Shown piece by piece: positions 9,146 through 18,028 of a stretch of 64,000 nt of DNA. Source of the stretch: JAPPHA01 sp965242975 (GTDB taxonomy: Bacteria > Pseudomonadota > Alphaproteobacteria > Rhodobacterales > Rhodobacteraceae); assembly GCA_965242975.1 (NCBI GenBank), contig CBDETS010000007.1, forward strand, positions 1,240,001-1,304,000. Direction: 5' to 3'. The notes beneath the pieces are model-generated. The model worked only from the letters and a program-made list of their open reading frames with translations, was not told where the DNA came from and did not search any database. The stretch's first letter is position 1, and each line of letters starts with the position of its first letter. The position numbers and the translations under genes are program-made.

Positions 9146-9445
9146 TCATGTCCAGTGCGGCAGGTCTCCTCCGGGCAACGACGCACGGATCTCAGCGATC
9201 TCGTCGTAGTTCAATCCCACGTGATCGCTGAAACTTGTGACGTAACGATCGTCGGCCATCAGGAAATCGAGCACGGACGCGAGGAATTCCTGGTCGTCCA
9301 TGACTTCGCGGACCTCCACCAGGCTGGCGCCGGTCTCGTTCAGAAATTTCCCGAGCAAGGTACGGTTTGACGCAATCCAATCGAACGCGCGTATCGCCAT
9401 CAGTTCGGCATCTTCGCGATTCCGTTTCACGGGCTCCAGTTCCAT
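9146..9445 (-). CDS. DUF3572 family protein
   Basis: A 99-residue protein with AELMAIRAFDWIASNRTLLGKFL and VMDDQEFLASVLDFLMADD, matching the small DUF3572 family found almost only in alphaproteobacteria; function unknown. Full length for the family. It is encoded 18 bases downstream of the metal-sensor-like gene on the same strand, so it may be the last gene of that operon or have its own promoter in the short gap. No signal peptide or membrane segment; cytosolic and helical. Confidence 0.75.
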   Translation of the reverse strand: MELEPVKRNREDAELMAIRAFDWIASNRTLLGKFLNETGASLVEVREVMDDQEFLASVLDFLMADDRYVTSFSDHVGLNYDEIAEIRASLPGGDLPHWT

Positions 9446-9463
9446 ACAGGTCCAGACGACGAC

Positions 9464-9985
9464 TCAGTATCCGCCTTCGCCTCGGTTTTCCACTGATCGA
9501 TGCCCCCTGCGGGAATAGACGTTTTCTCGAAATGCTTCCGCGAGTGCCACACGGTCTTCCAGCGAAAGTTCCGAAATCACATCGACAATGGCTGAATGAC
9601 CCCTCGCCCCGAGCCGGCCAAACGACTCCCGCTGATTCCGAAACGCGGAAAGGACGGCTTCCGCTTCGTACGGATCGGCCTCGATCGCCCTCGCGAGCAA
9701 TTCGACGTTGTACCTGATGACCGCTCCCGCGTTTCCCGAATCACTCTTCCTCGCCGTACGCAGGCGGTCGACCAGAACGGCTCTCTTGGAGTCCGGAAGA
9801 GCGTTGATCAGGGGTCGAATGGATACTCCCGCCGGATTCCAGCCATGAGATCGCCTGTCGTGTCCAGCCATTGCGCCGAGAACGACCCCGACGACGACGA
9901 GGTTGAACGCCAATGATGCAATCAGACAGTATCGGGCAAGCTTTCCGCTTTCACGCAATCGCCTGAACCAGTTCCCCACAGTCAT
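9464..9985 (-). CDS. Periplasmic heavy-metal-sensor-like protein (CnrX/CpxP-type fold), membrane-anchored
   Basis: 173 residues: a short cytoplasmic N-terminus, one membrane segment (about residues 17-38, ARYCLIASLAFNLVVVGVVL), then a periplasmic, Arg/Glu-rich helical domain (IRPLINALPDSKRAVLVDRL, VLSAFRNQRESFGRLG) resembling CnrX/NccX/Spy-like LTxxQ proteins that sense metals or envelope stress. The ATG at 9985 was chosen because it overlaps the stop of the preceding gene (ATGA) and places the membrane segment near the N-terminus. As fourth gene of an EF-hand / ECF sigma / anti-sigma operon it probably senses the signal that releases the sigma factor (inference). No His/Cys metal site is obvious. 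Confidence 0.65.
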   Translation of the reverse strand: MTVGNWFRRLRESGKLARYCLIASLAFNLVVVGVVLGAMAGHDRRSHGWNPAGVSIRPLINALPDSKRAVLVDRLRTARKSDSGNAGAVIRYNVELLARAIEADPYEAEAVLSAFRNQRESFGRLGARGHSAIVDVISELSLEDRVALAEAFRENVYSRRGHRSVENRGEGGY

Positions 9986-10383
9986 GACAACTCCTCCGGA
10001 AACAGATCTTCGATTGTCGGTACGGCGACAAAGTCGAGGGTGAAGACGTCCTCGCTTTGAATAATCGCCATGACCATTTCTGACGGCATCTGCGCATTGA
10101 GAAATCCGACGAAAAACCCTGCACACGCGCTCGCGGCAAGCACACTTGCGGCAAGCCGAATCTCGAGAGATGCCCAGAACCCGCCGATTCTGGTTATGAG
10201 GGGCGGCGGACTGCTGGTTTGCTCGGCCTGCCCGTCACGACGGCTTGCGGCGGCCTGATCCTGCGCCGACATAAGAATTCTGTCCATCAGTGCATCGCTC
10301 GGTTCTGGCGCGGCCTGTCTTGCCTCGACGAAGTACTCCTCCAAGAACAGTTCAACGTCGTCGGATTTATTTCGGTTATTCAT
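9982..10383 (-). CDS. Single-pass membrane protein, probable anti-sigma factor
   Basis: 133 residues: a cytoplasmic acidic N-terminus (DDVELFLEEYFVEARQ) with a predicted helix around residues 22-50 (PEPSDALMDRILMSAQDQAAA), one membrane segment (about residues 77-96, LAASVLAASACAGFFVGFL), and a short acidic periplasmic tail. That is the topology of small anti-sigma factors. It starts 13 bp after the stop of the ECF sigma gene and overlaps the next gene by ATGA, so translational coupling is likely. No zinc-binding HxxxCxxC motif, so it is not a ZAS-type anti-sigma factor. Role inferred mainly from context and topology. Confidence 0.6.
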   Translation of the reverse strand: MNNRNKSDDVELFLEEYFVEARQAAPEPSDALMDRILMSAQDQAAASRRDGQAEQTSSPPPLITRIGGFWASLEIRLAASVLAASACAGFFVGFLNAQMPSEMVMAIIQSEDVFTLDFVAVPTIEDLFPEELS

Positions 10384-10396
10384 TGCGTTAGGATCC

Positions 10397-11002
10397 TCAG
10401 CTTAACCCGATTTCTTCCCTTTGTTCCAACAGTTGTTTTGCGAGTGATCGCCTTCCTCGTGCCGTCAGGCTCTCGACCGCTTCGACGCTCGTGTTCAAGA
10501 TCTCAGCGATTTCGGGATTGGAGAGCTGTTCGATGTGACGCAGGATAACCGCGGCCCTGCTCCGTTCGGGCAAATTCGCAAGAGCCGCGTGCAGCGCATT
10601 CGCCCTGTCCGTTTCCAGGAGTTTCTGCTCGGCACCTGTCGAATTGTCCTCGATTTCGTTGACATCGTTCGCCGTGTTGCTTCGGTCCTCACCGGAAAAA
10701 TGACGCAGCCGCCGTCTTCGCTGACGCAGTCTGTCCAAAGACAGGTTCGTCGCGACACGAAACAGCCAGGTCGAAACCCGGGCCACGCCCGGCCGCCAGT
10801 CACCGGCCATCTGCCACAAGCGAAGCATCGCTTCCTGTGCGACATCTTCGGCCTCGGAATAGTCGCCGAGGACGCGGTAAGACACGGATAGCACGCGTGG
10901 CGTGTGGCGGATTGCCAATTGCCTGGCCGCGTAGGAATCGCCAGCGGCAAATCTTGCCATGAGATCGTCATCCGAGAGGTCCGTCGCTGCGTCCACGGCC
11001 AT
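10397..11002 (-). CDS. ECF-family RNA polymerase sigma factor
   Basis: 201 residues with sigma region 2 (DDDLMARFAAGD, DYSEAEDVAQEAMLRLWQ, STWLFRVATNLSLDRLRQ) and region 4 (LPERSRAAVILRHIEQLS, EIAEILNTSVEAVESLTAR), joined by a basic, acidic-patched linker. Region 3 is absent, as in ECF sigma factors. The ATG at 11002 has AGGGG just upstream; a GTG at 11062 and an ATG at 11053 would add about 20 uncharacteristic residues. It follows the EF-hand gene and is followed by the anti-sigma candidate. By analogy with CnrH/CnrYX it probably drives its own operon; no ECF promoter was assigned. Confidence 0.85.
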   Translation of the reverse strand: MAVDAATDLSDDDLMARFAAGDSYAARQLAIRHTPRVLSVSYRVLGDYSEAEDVAQEAMLRLWQMAGDWRPGVARVSTWLFRVATNLSLDRLRQRRRRLRHFSGEDRSNTANDVNEIEDNSTGAEQKLLETDRANALHAALANLPERSRAAVILRHIEQLSNPEIAEILNTSVEAVESLTARGRRSLAKQLLEQREEIGLS

Positions 11003-11068
11003 GCCCCTGAAATGATCGCATGCCGGAACAGTTGTGGAACAATCGTCCGGCATGCAACGCACGGTTCG

Positions 11069-11578
11069 TCAGTGTCTCAGCCAGCCCCACCAGCCATGGC
11101 GGCGTTTCTTCGAAAACTTATCGAATTCCGCCTTTGTCAGCTGTCCATCCTCGTCCGAATCGAGAACCTCCATCATCCGTTCGATTCGGGGCGTACGCAG
11201 CTCAACCATCGAGAGGCTGCCGTTTTCGTCGGAATCGTGTCGACCCACGTACCTGTCAATCCAACGATTCAGTCGGTCTTCGGAAACATCGCCGTGATGC
11301 CTCCGGGACCTCGATTTTATGTCACTGATCAGGCCGGCGATTTCCGCCCTGTCGAGACTCCCGTCGGAATCGGTGTCCAACTCGTTGAATCTCGAGACTC
11401 TGTACGCCTCGAGCTCAACCATGGTGACGATTCCATCGTTGTCGTAATCAAGTTCACCAAATTGCACGGAGTGCGCACCCTTGAATCGGTCGGCGCTGGC
11501 TGCGCCAGTCGTCGCCGCAGCCGCAATTGCGGCCACAGCAATTGCCAGGATCCGTGATCTGCCAGAAATGAAGTTCAT
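11069..11578 (-). CDS. Periplasmic EF-hand calcium-binding protein
   Basis: 169 residues beginning with a Sec signal peptide (hydrophobic about residues 10-25, likely cleavage after ASA at 27-29). Four canonical 12-residue EF-hand loops follow, starting at D44 (DYDNDGIVTMVE), D68 (DTDSDGSLDRAE), D115 (DSDENGSLSMVE) and D140 (DSDEDGQLTKAE), and the protein ends in a Lys/Arg/Trp-rich tail. All four loops keep the position-1 Asp and position-12 Glu, so each should bind calcium. It is the first gene of the operon with the ECF sigma factor and may be its effector, sensor or target. Bacterial EF-hand proteins beside ECF factors are known but poorly characterised. Confidence 0.8.
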   Translation of the reverse strand: MNFISGRSRILAIAVAAIAAAATTGAASADRFKGAHSVQFGELDYDNDGIVTMVELEAYRVSRFNELDTDSDGSLDRAEIAGLISDIKSRSRRHHGDVSEDRLNRWIDRYVGRHDSDENGSLSMVELRTPRIERMMEVLDSDEDGQLTKAEFDKFSKKRRHGWWGWLRH

Positions 11579-11976
11579 AGTCTGCCCCTAGTTGATTTGG
11601 CCGACACAATCGTCGCTCCTGTTTGTTGATACGCTCAGGTCACTGAATTCCGTCGCGTGTCGAAAAGACCACCTGGGCATATCGCCTTCCGTCCAGGATT
11701 TTCGGGCGTGCGGTCGCAATCCCCAGCCAATGAGGCGACTGCCACCGAACTCGCGTACGGCGCTTGGCGGCTGTGCCGCCGCAAATGTGCTGGTGGCCGC
11801 ATGCGTCCGGATGGCGTGGCAAAGTACTGCGAGCCTTACATGATGAGCCCTTGAAGTCACCTCGGTTCCACCTGCATCGCACCCGACCGCGTTGACCATT
11901 CGTTCATCGCAAGAACTGTTCGGGACGGAGAACCTTGAACTCGGCGTTGCGTCCAGAGAGCCAGGACGTCAGACGG
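11579..11976. other. Intergenic, no gene recognised
   Basis: About 400 bases between the start of the EF-hand operon (to the left) and the end of ygfZ. It must hold the promoter of the minus-strand EF-hand/sigma operon, but no confident -35/-10 could be drawn. Short frames here have no recognisable content. Confidence 0.45.
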
Positions 11977-12831
11977 TCAGGAATTCGGTCGAGCCTCATG
12001 TGGCCACACCCTGATTCCATCCGCCGACATGTCGTCGGACAAGCGATCAAACCGCAAATGGGCAATGCCTTTTCCATTGGACTGGGAAAACAGGGTGCCA
12101 GCAACACGGCCAGACGCTCGAATTTCCGTTCCAACCGGAACGGCGCCATCAACGTTTACGATGGCCAGGCCCTTTCGGAGCGTGGTCTTGTGACGCATGC
12201 GGGCCGTCACCTCCTGCCCGACATAGCACCCCTTGGCAAAGTCCACCCCATTGAGTCGCTCGAAGCCGGCTTCCAGGATGTACGTCGAATTCGGGACGAG
12301 CTCGATTCCCGTTTCAGGAACGCAATTGTCGACTCTGATTTCAGTCCAGTTGATGATCCCCGTCCGCGGTCCGGTCGACGGTGCGGAACTTTTCGACGAA
12401 CCCGCGGTGTCCGCTTCCGGAAGTCCGCTCATTTCGCCGGAACCCCGGTAACAACGCCAACCCATTTCACGATGCCTCGGGTCGGAAAACGCACCCGGGG
12501 GCCTGGGGTTGCCACCAAGCCCGCGTTCAACCTCCAGATCGGCAGTTTCGAACTCGACACGCGACCGGAGCCTGTACATTGTCAGACGTCGTACCAGCGA
12601 TTCGGCCTCTGCCCCGGACACGTCGAGATGTATGTCTCCGTCACGCAGGAACAGAAAGAAATCGAAAAGGTATTTCCCCTGTGGAGAAAGCAACGCCGCA
12701 TAAACGAGGCCGTCTTTCAGCTTGTCGACGTCGTTGGTGACGAGCCCCTGCAGAAACGCCGTGGCGTCGTCGCCAGTAATCCTGAGGATCCGTCTTTCTT
12801 CCAAATCGGCCAAAGAACCGCTCATGGGCAC
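11977..12831 (-). CDS. ygfZ: YgfZ/CAF17-like folate-binding protein, Fe-S cluster maturation
   Basis: 284 residues. The N-terminal GcvT-like fold carries RILRITGDDATAFLQGLVTN, a classic opening of the family, and the signature K-G-C-Y-x-G-Q-E is present as FAKGCYVGQEVTARMRH near residue 208. YgfZ/Iba57-type proteins use tetrahydrofolate in the maturation of [4Fe-4S] enzymes such as MiaB and radical-SAM proteins (family knowledge). Full length, cytosolic. It is divergent from the glycosyltransferase gene, with 86 bp between starts. A polar Ser/Pro-rich insert lies around residues 135-160. Confidence 0.9.
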   Translation of the reverse strand: MPMSGSLADLEERRILRITGDDATAFLQGLVTNDVDKLKDGLVYAALLSPQGKYLFDFFLFLRDGDIHLDVSGAEAESLVRRLTMYRLRSRVEFETADLEVERGLGGNPRPPGAFSDPRHREMGWRCYRGSGEMSGLPEADTAGSSKSSAPSTGPRTGIINWTEIRVDNCVPETGIELVPNSTYILEAGFERLNGVDFAKGCYVGQEVTARMRHKTTLRKGLAIVNVDGAVPVGTEIRASGRVAGTLFSQSNGKGIAHLRFDRLSDDMSADGIRVWPHEARPNS

Positions 12832-12917
12832 GCGCTCCGTTCGAATTCAACCAAACACATCTACAACACAGTCGGTTTCGGGTTTCAATTGTCCCGGGGT
12901 CATGTTTCAACGCACCT

Positions 12918-13604
12918 ATGCCCGCACCGGTGTCCGTAGTCATTCCGACCCTGAACTCGACTTTGTCGATGGAAACGACGCTTGCCTCGCTCGTGGAGGG
13001 CGTTCACGCCGGCCTTGTCAGGGAAGTGATTTTCGCGGACGGAGGATCCAAGGACGATATTCGCGCGCTCGCAGAGGCTTCCGGCGCCCGGTTGATCCGG
13101 ACCGAACGTGCTGGCCGTGGACACCAGTTGATAGCGGGAGCCAGCGTCGCAAGGGGCGACTGGTACCTTTTTCTGCACGCCGATACGGAACTGGGACGCG
13201 ACTGGCCGCAGGCAGTGAAAACCCACCTGCGCAATCCTGACGCGGCGGGCTACTTCAGGCTTCGCTTCGATGAGACCGGTCTGTTCCCGGTAACGGTTGC
13301 CGCCTGGGCGAATCTTCGTTCCCGGATTTTTCGCATGCCCTATGGGGATCAGGGCCTCCTCATACACCGGCAACTCTACGAATCGATCGGGGGGTACCCT
13401 GATCAATCGTTGATGGAAGATGTCGTGATCTGCCGACGGATCGGGCGCAGGCTGACCGGGTTGTCCGCCGAGGCCGTCACCAGTGCGGACCGTTACGTGC
13501 GCGACGGTTGGCTCCGTCGCGGAAGCCGCAATCTGGCTACATTGGTCTTGTACCTGTTCGGGCGAGACCCTGAACGGCTCAGGAAATTTTACCTGCGGAA
13601 TTGA
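12918..13604 (+). CDS. Glycosyltransferase family 2 (TIGR04283-like)
   Basis: 228 residues. GT-A fold with VSVVIPTLNSTLSMETTL at the start, EVIFADGGSKDD, the nucleotide-sugar DXD-type motif in FLHADTELG (about residue 90), and YGDQGLLIHRQLYESIGGYP followed by LMEDVVICRR near residue 155. This combination is typical of the rSAM/selenodomain-associated transferase 2 group; the usual DUF2064 partner is not adjacent. No membrane segment. Acceptor and donor sugars are unknown. Its stop lies 24 bp from the end of the convergent ABC exporter gene. Confidence 0.85.
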   Translation: MPAPVSVVIPTLNSTLSMETTLASLVEGVHAGLVREVIFADGGSKDDIRALAEASGARLIRTERAGRGHQLIAGASVARGDWYLFLHADTELGRDWPQAVKTHLRNPDAAGYFRLRFDETGLFPVTVAAWANLRSRIFRMPYGDQGLLIHRQLYESIGGYPDQSLMEDVVICRRIGRRLTGLSAEAVTSADRYVRDGWLRRGSRNLATLVLYLFGRDPERLRKFYLRN

Positions 13605-13627
13605 CGCGCGGCCAAGTCCCGGCGAGC

Positions 13628-15496
13628 CTATTTCCAAATCAGCTTCATCAGTCTTCCTAGTGCGCTCCTTGGCTCTTTCCCGACCTCTTCCGGCACGGCC
13701 AAGGCGGGTCGCGACGGAGCGTGACTCGGACGAACCGTCGGTCCGAACTGAAGATTGAACAAATTTGTGTAAATATCGCAATTCATGAGCAATTCTTCGT
13801 GTGTTCCTGTATTGATTACCCGCCCTTGATCCATGACGATGATCACATCGGAATCCAGAATGGTCGTCAACCTGTGAGCAATGACCAGAGTCGTCCGGGA
13901 CCTCGAAAGTTCGGCGAGGGCACTCTTGATCAGGGCTTCGGACTCGGCATCAAGGGCGGATGTCGGCTCATCGAGCAACAGTACCGGCGCATCGCGAAGA
14001 ATGGCCCTGGCGATCGACAGGCGCTGGCGCTCTCCACCCGAGAGTGCCTGCCGTGACGGTTCGATCCGTGTTTGGTAACCGTTTGGGAGAGATTGGATGA
14101 ACTGGTGGGCGTTGGCCGCCTTTGCCGCAGCAACGCAGTCGTCATCAGATTTCCCGACCGAACCGAAGGAAATGTTCTCGACTACAGATCCACTGAGCAA
14201 GACACTTTCCTGGGAAACGACCGAAATCTGGCTCCGCAGTGTGGACAGGGTGTATTCCCGGATGTCCCGGCCGTCGATTTCAATCGAGCCGTCACTGACG
14301 TCGAACAGACGCGGAATCAGGTTGAACAGCGTGGACTTCCCCGCTCCCGAGCGTCCGACGATCGCGATCGTCTGGCCCGTTTCGACCTCGAGGCTGATGT
14401 CCCGAAGGGCAACATATCCGTCTGGGTAAACGAAACCGACATTGCGAAACCGGATGTGGCCGATTGCTTTCTCTCCCGGCTCGAAAGAAATGCTCCCGTC
14501 CTTGATCGTGTTCTGGACGTCGAAAATGGAAAAGGCCCTTTCGAGGGCCGCCTGACCCTGCTTGGCGACGGCATAGGCCAGGCCCAGTCTTTGCGCCGGG
14601 TTCGTGATGACGCCGATGCCGGTCAGTAATCCCACGAATCCGGCAAGGTCGAGTGCTCCTGACTGAATTCGATAGGAAACAAGGAACAGCAAGGCAGCGA
14701 CAGCCAACCCGCCAAGAATCTCGATCAGCGGAGCGACACTCAGACGCCATTTCTCCAGAGAGACCCGTAAACCATGCAATTTGCCGAACGAGTCATCGGC
14801 CGAGGACTGCAGCCTCGTTTCCAATCCGTAGGTGCGAATCATCCGGATTCCGGACAACCCTTCATGCACCGAGGACGTCATTCGTGCGATTTCCTTCTGG
14901 GTCGAAATCGTAAGGTTGCGAACATAGGTTCCGACGATCCCGACGGGACCGAATGCAAACAGGAAAATGCCGATCAGCGCGATTGTCATGACCCAGTCGA
15001 TGGAAACCATGACGGCGATGGTGGAAAGTATGATGAGTACGCCGGAGGCTATACCGAACACTTCGCCCGTCGACCCGCGGACGATTTCCAAGTCGGCAGA
15101 AAAACGAACCGAAAGTGCGGCCGGGGATTCTGCCAGCAAACTGCTTAGGTCCATGTACAGGAGCGACCGGTACAGTTTCGATTGCATGCGGAACTGAACC
15201 GTCGACATGACTCGATTGACAAGCGTCTTTCGGCAGTAGTCACCCAAACCCTTGACGACCGTCAAGGCGATTATTCCGGCCGGTCCCCAGACCACGACAT
15301 TGGACCCTTCGGCTTCCAGACCGGACATGGCATACTGCATGAACTTGGCGTAACCGGCCCCCGCGATCCCGACGATGACCATCAGGAGCGCCACGACAAT
15401 GAAATTCAAGCCGTGCGGTCGCAGCCATTCCCGCCAAAATCTCAGATAGGTCCTGTGAACAGGTACGGGGTGACCGGTCGGAACGGTTTCTCTCAT
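13628..15496 (-). CDS. ABC exporter, fused permease and ATPase (MsbA-like)
   Basis: 622 residues: an N-terminal six-helix ABC_membrane domain (about 30-310; intracellular loop motif HEGLSGIRMIRTYG) and a C-terminal nucleotide-binding domain with Walker A VGRSGAGKSTLF, Q-loop SQISVVSQE, signature LSGGERQRLSIARAI, Walker B VLLLDEPTSALD and H-loop VIAHRL. All catalytic residues are present, so the half-transporter should be active as a homodimer. The length and HEGLSGI loop resemble MsbA-type lipid/drug exporters, but the substrate is not deducible. A Pro/Arg-rich tail of about 40 residues follows the ATPase. Convergent with the glycosyltransferase gene; no co-transcribed partner. Confidence 0.88.
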   Translation of the reverse strand: MRETVPTGHPVPVHRTYLRFWREWLRPHGLNFIVVALLMVIVGIAGAGYAKFMQYAMSGLEAEGSNVVVWGPAGIIALTVVKGLGDYCRKTLVNRVMSTVQFRMQSKLYRSLLYMDLSSLLAESPAALSVRFSADLEIVRGSTGEVFGIASGVLIILSTIAVMVSIDWVMTIALIGIFLFAFGPVGIVGTYVRNLTISTQKEIARMTSSVHEGLSGIRMIRTYGLETRLQSSADDSFGKLHGLRVSLEKWRLSVAPLIEILGGLAVAALLFLVSYRIQSGALDLAGFVGLLTGIGVITNPAQRLGLAYAVAKQGQAALERAFSIFDVQNTIKDGSISFEPGEKAIGHIRFRNVGFVYPDGYVALRDISLEVETGQTIAIVGRSGAGKSTLFNLIPRLFDVSDGSIEIDGRDIREYTLSTLRSQISVVSQESVLLSGSVVENISFGSVGKSDDDCVAAAKAANAHQFIQSLPNGYQTRIEPSRQALSGGERQRLSIARAILRDAPVLLLDEPTSALDAESEALIKSALAELSRSRTTLVIAHRLTTILDSDVIIVMDQGRVINTGTHEELLMNCDIYTNLFNLQFGPTVRPSHAPSRPALAVPEEVGKEPRSALGRLMKLIWK

Positions 15497-16351
15497 GTGT
15501 GATCAGTGCACCATGTTGCGGAAACACAACGCTAGCATGTTGAGCACCCTTCTCCAAGTTCAGTGAAATTTTTCCGGACGTTCGCCCGAAGTCGACCATT
15601 CGATCCATCTCGCGCACTCGCTGGGATTGCCTGCGCGAGCGCCCCTCGCTCGGCAAAAGCCGTTCGATCGTGCCGCGGATCACGATGGTCTCCGTCATGC
15701 GGCCGGCCGTCGGCACGGAGTTTGCCTGTTGACGGAAAATCATCGAATTCCGGTCATGAGAAAGGTACATTAACCAATTGATTTCTCGAAGAATAATCTA
15801 AAGATCAATTCATGATTCAGCAGCCGGGACGCGACGCTTCAATCCGCCTCCCCGTGATTTCCGAAAAACTAAGCCAGATCCCGTTTCTTTACATGCCCTC
15901 GTACCGTCGCCGTACGGAACGAAACCAGGCCTGTTCCCGTTTTCAATGGTCAATCTGGACGAATGCAGACCCGCGTTTTCCCAAAAGAACCGGAGATTCC
16001 ACGAGTCGCTTGGCGGTTCCGCCTGACCGCCGGAGGTCGCCTCGGAACGACTTCAGGGAACGGCGACAATCACGCCTCGCCCTGGGAAAGCTGGGGAAAT
16101 CACGCGCGGCGCGGCATGCCGCAGGGTTGCCCAACCGAATTCCTTTCCTGTCAGTTGATGCCGCATGCGCGAATAATTTCCGTAATTCGTTCCACCGCTT
16201 GAAAATTGTGGAATCCCGGTGATAGACGCCGTGGCAAACACTATTTCCGCGCCGAAGATTCGCTGGCAATCACACGTGCACCCAGTCCGGGACTTCATTT
16301 CCTGCCTGGCCGATTTAGTCAACAATTCCGGATAAACGGGAGTCGCATCAC
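15497..16351. other. About 850 bases without a recognised gene
   Basis: Contains the promoter regions of the divergently oriented ABC exporter and class V aminotransferase. Frames of up to about 140 codons occur on both strands but mirror each other and show no motif. A stretch around 15770-15810 is AT-rich. No repeat or mobile-element sequence was recognised. Confidence 0.45.
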
Positions 16352-17590
16352 ATGTTGCTCAACAGAGGTCGAAACTCGGTTGCAATCCCGGGCCCCTCCA
16401 TCATCCCGGACAGGGTTCTCGCGGCCATGCAACGCCCCTCGCCCAATATCTACGACGGCGAACTCATCGACATCGCCCAGTCTCTCTATCCCGACCTGAA
16501 AACCGTTGCCAGGACCGACGGAAACGTCGCAATATACATCTCGAACGGTCACGGGTCCTGGGAGGCCAGCATCAGCAACGTCCTGTCTCCCGGTGACCGG
16601 GCCTTAGTTCTCAACACCGGCTTTTTCGGCTCCCGCTGGGCCTTCATGGCGCGTGCCATGGGCATCGACGTCGAGGTACTCGATTTCGGCATGGACGAGT
16701 GCGCGGACCCGGATGCATTTCGCGACCGGATCCGGGCGGACAAGCATCCATACATCAAGGCGGTTTTTGTCACCCAGACGGATACCGCTTCGTCAGTCAC
16801 CAACAACATCCCCGAAATCAGAAACGTAATGGACGAGGTCGGCCATGATTCACTGCTCATGGTCGATTGCATTGCTTCGCTCGGATGCGAACCACACGAG
16901 ATGGACGCCTGGGGCGTGGATGTCATGAACGCCGCGTGCCAAAAGGGATTGATGACCCCGGCCGGTTTATCGTTTGTCTATTTCGGTGACCGGGCAAGGG
17001 AAGCACGGGCAAGAATGCCCCGAGTTTCCTGCTACTGGGACTGGGTGCCGAGAACCGAACCCGAACACTTCTACCAACTCTTCGGCGGAACCGCACCGAC
17101 ACATCACATTTTTGCCCTCAGGGAAGCGCTTGACATCCTGGTCCACGAAGAAGGGGTCACCAACGCCTGGGCGCGGCACGAACAGCTGGCCAAGGCGATC
17201 TGGGCCGCCATTGACTGCTGGGGCGATGAATCACGCATTTGTCCGGGAATCTCGAACCCGACTCACCGGTCCCGCGCTGTCACGACGATAAGGACCACGA
17301 ACGACCGGTCAGGAAACCAAGATGCCGGTACCGACGCCGACCGCATACGGGAATGGTGCGAGACCCATTTCGGGGTAACCCTGGGAATTGGACTCGGATT
17401 CCCCGATCACATGTCCGGATCGGCATTCAGAATCGGCCACATGGGACATCTCAATCCGGCAATGATCCTCGGCACTCTCGGATGCGTCGACTCGGCACTC
17501 AAGGCGCTCGGGATACCGCACGGAGACGGTGCACTGGAGGTCGCATCCCGCGTGATCTCAGAGGCGGATGGTCCATTCGAACCCGAATAG
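16352..17590 (+). CDS. Class V aminotransferase (alanine/serine/ureidoglycine-glyoxylate type)
   Basis: 412 residues, PLP fold type I. Recognisable blocks: NSVAIPGPSIIPDRVLAAM, YISNGHGSWEASISNVLSPG, VTQTDTASSVTNNI, SLLMVDCIASLG with the PLP-binding Asp, and the Schiff-base region NAACQKGLMTPAGLSFV with the catalytic Lys near residue 200. The family contains alanine-glyoxylate, serine-glyoxylate and (S)-ureidoglycine-glyoxylate aminotransferases. Lying next to allantoin-degradation genes, ureidoglycine-glyoxylate transamination (PucG/HpxJ) is an attractive but unproven role, because an aminohydrolase for the same intermediate is encoded beside it. Its last 33 bases overlap tail-to-tail with ureidoglycolate lyase. 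Confidence 0.85.
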   Translation: MLLNRGRNSVAIPGPSIIPDRVLAAMQRPSPNIYDGELIDIAQSLYPDLKTVARTDGNVAIYISNGHGSWEASISNVLSPGDRALVLNTGFFGSRWAFMARAMGIDVEVLDFGMDECADPDAFRDRIRADKHPYIKAVFVTQTDTASSVTNNIPEIRNVMDEVGHDSLLMVDCIASLGCEPHEMDAWGVDVMNAACQKGLMTPAGLSFVYFGDRAREARARMPRVSCYWDWVPRTEPEHFYQLFGGTAPTHHIFALREALDILVHEEGVTNAWARHEQLAKAIWAAIDCWGDESRICPGISNPTHRSRAVTTIRTTNDRSGNQDAGTDADRIREWCETHFGVTLGIGLGFPDHMSGSAFRIGHMGHLNPAMILGTLGCVDSALKALGIPHGDGALEVASRVISEADGPFEPE

Positions 17591-18028
17591 GGTCTCTTCC
17601 AGGTTGGTCGAGGTTTCTTCCCGGTCGACGACCAGGAAGGACTGTTTCCGATCCAGGATCAACAGGGGGTGATGCCAGATTCCCCGTCGAAGACAGACGC
17701 CCTGCCAACGCTTGCACAAAAATGCGCGGCAGGAGGCCGGCTCGGGTTCGCCCGCAACAACAACGAGCCAATCACCGCCATCCAGCGGCATAAACGCCTG
17801 CGAACCCTTGGGATGACGTTCGAGCATACCGACGAGGAGAGGTCTGCGCCGTGCTTCAAAAATGGAAATTGCGGCCGGACCGTCGCAGTCTATTGCCGCA
17901 AGTGCATGGTGCCGGATCACGTAGCCGGAATTGATCCTGACCAGGTTGCTGCGGGTCGGCGACGCCTCGATGATCTCTCCAAAGGATTCGAACGCCGCAC
18001 CAACAAGCGGTTCCGCATCGATGATCAT
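17558..18028 (-). CDS. allA: Ureidoglycolate lyase
   Basis: 156 residues, full length for AllA. Starts PLVGAAFESFGEIIEA, contains GYVIRHHALAAIDCDG, MLERHPKGSQAFMPLDGG, WLVVVAGEPE and RGIWHHPLLIL, the conserved cupin strands of ureidoglycolate lyase, which splits (S)-ureidoglycolate to glyoxylate and urea in allantoin catabolism. The ATG at 18028 was chosen because it overlaps the stop of the preceding gene (ATGA), implying translational coupling with the ureidoglycine aminohydrolase, whose product is its substrate. Confidence 0.88.
   Translation of the reverse strand: MIIDAEPLVGAAFESFGEIIEASPTRSNLVRINSGYVIRHHALAAIDCDGPAAISIFEARRRPLLVGMLERHPKGSQAFMPLDGGDWLVVVAGEPEPASCRAFLCKRWQGVCLRRGIWHHPLLILDRKQSFLVVDREETSTNLEETLFGFEWTIRL

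Noticed and set aside
15812..16222. Open frame of about 136 codons on the plus strand
   Set aside because: No recognisable motif, Arg-rich composition and an equally long frame on the opposite strand.
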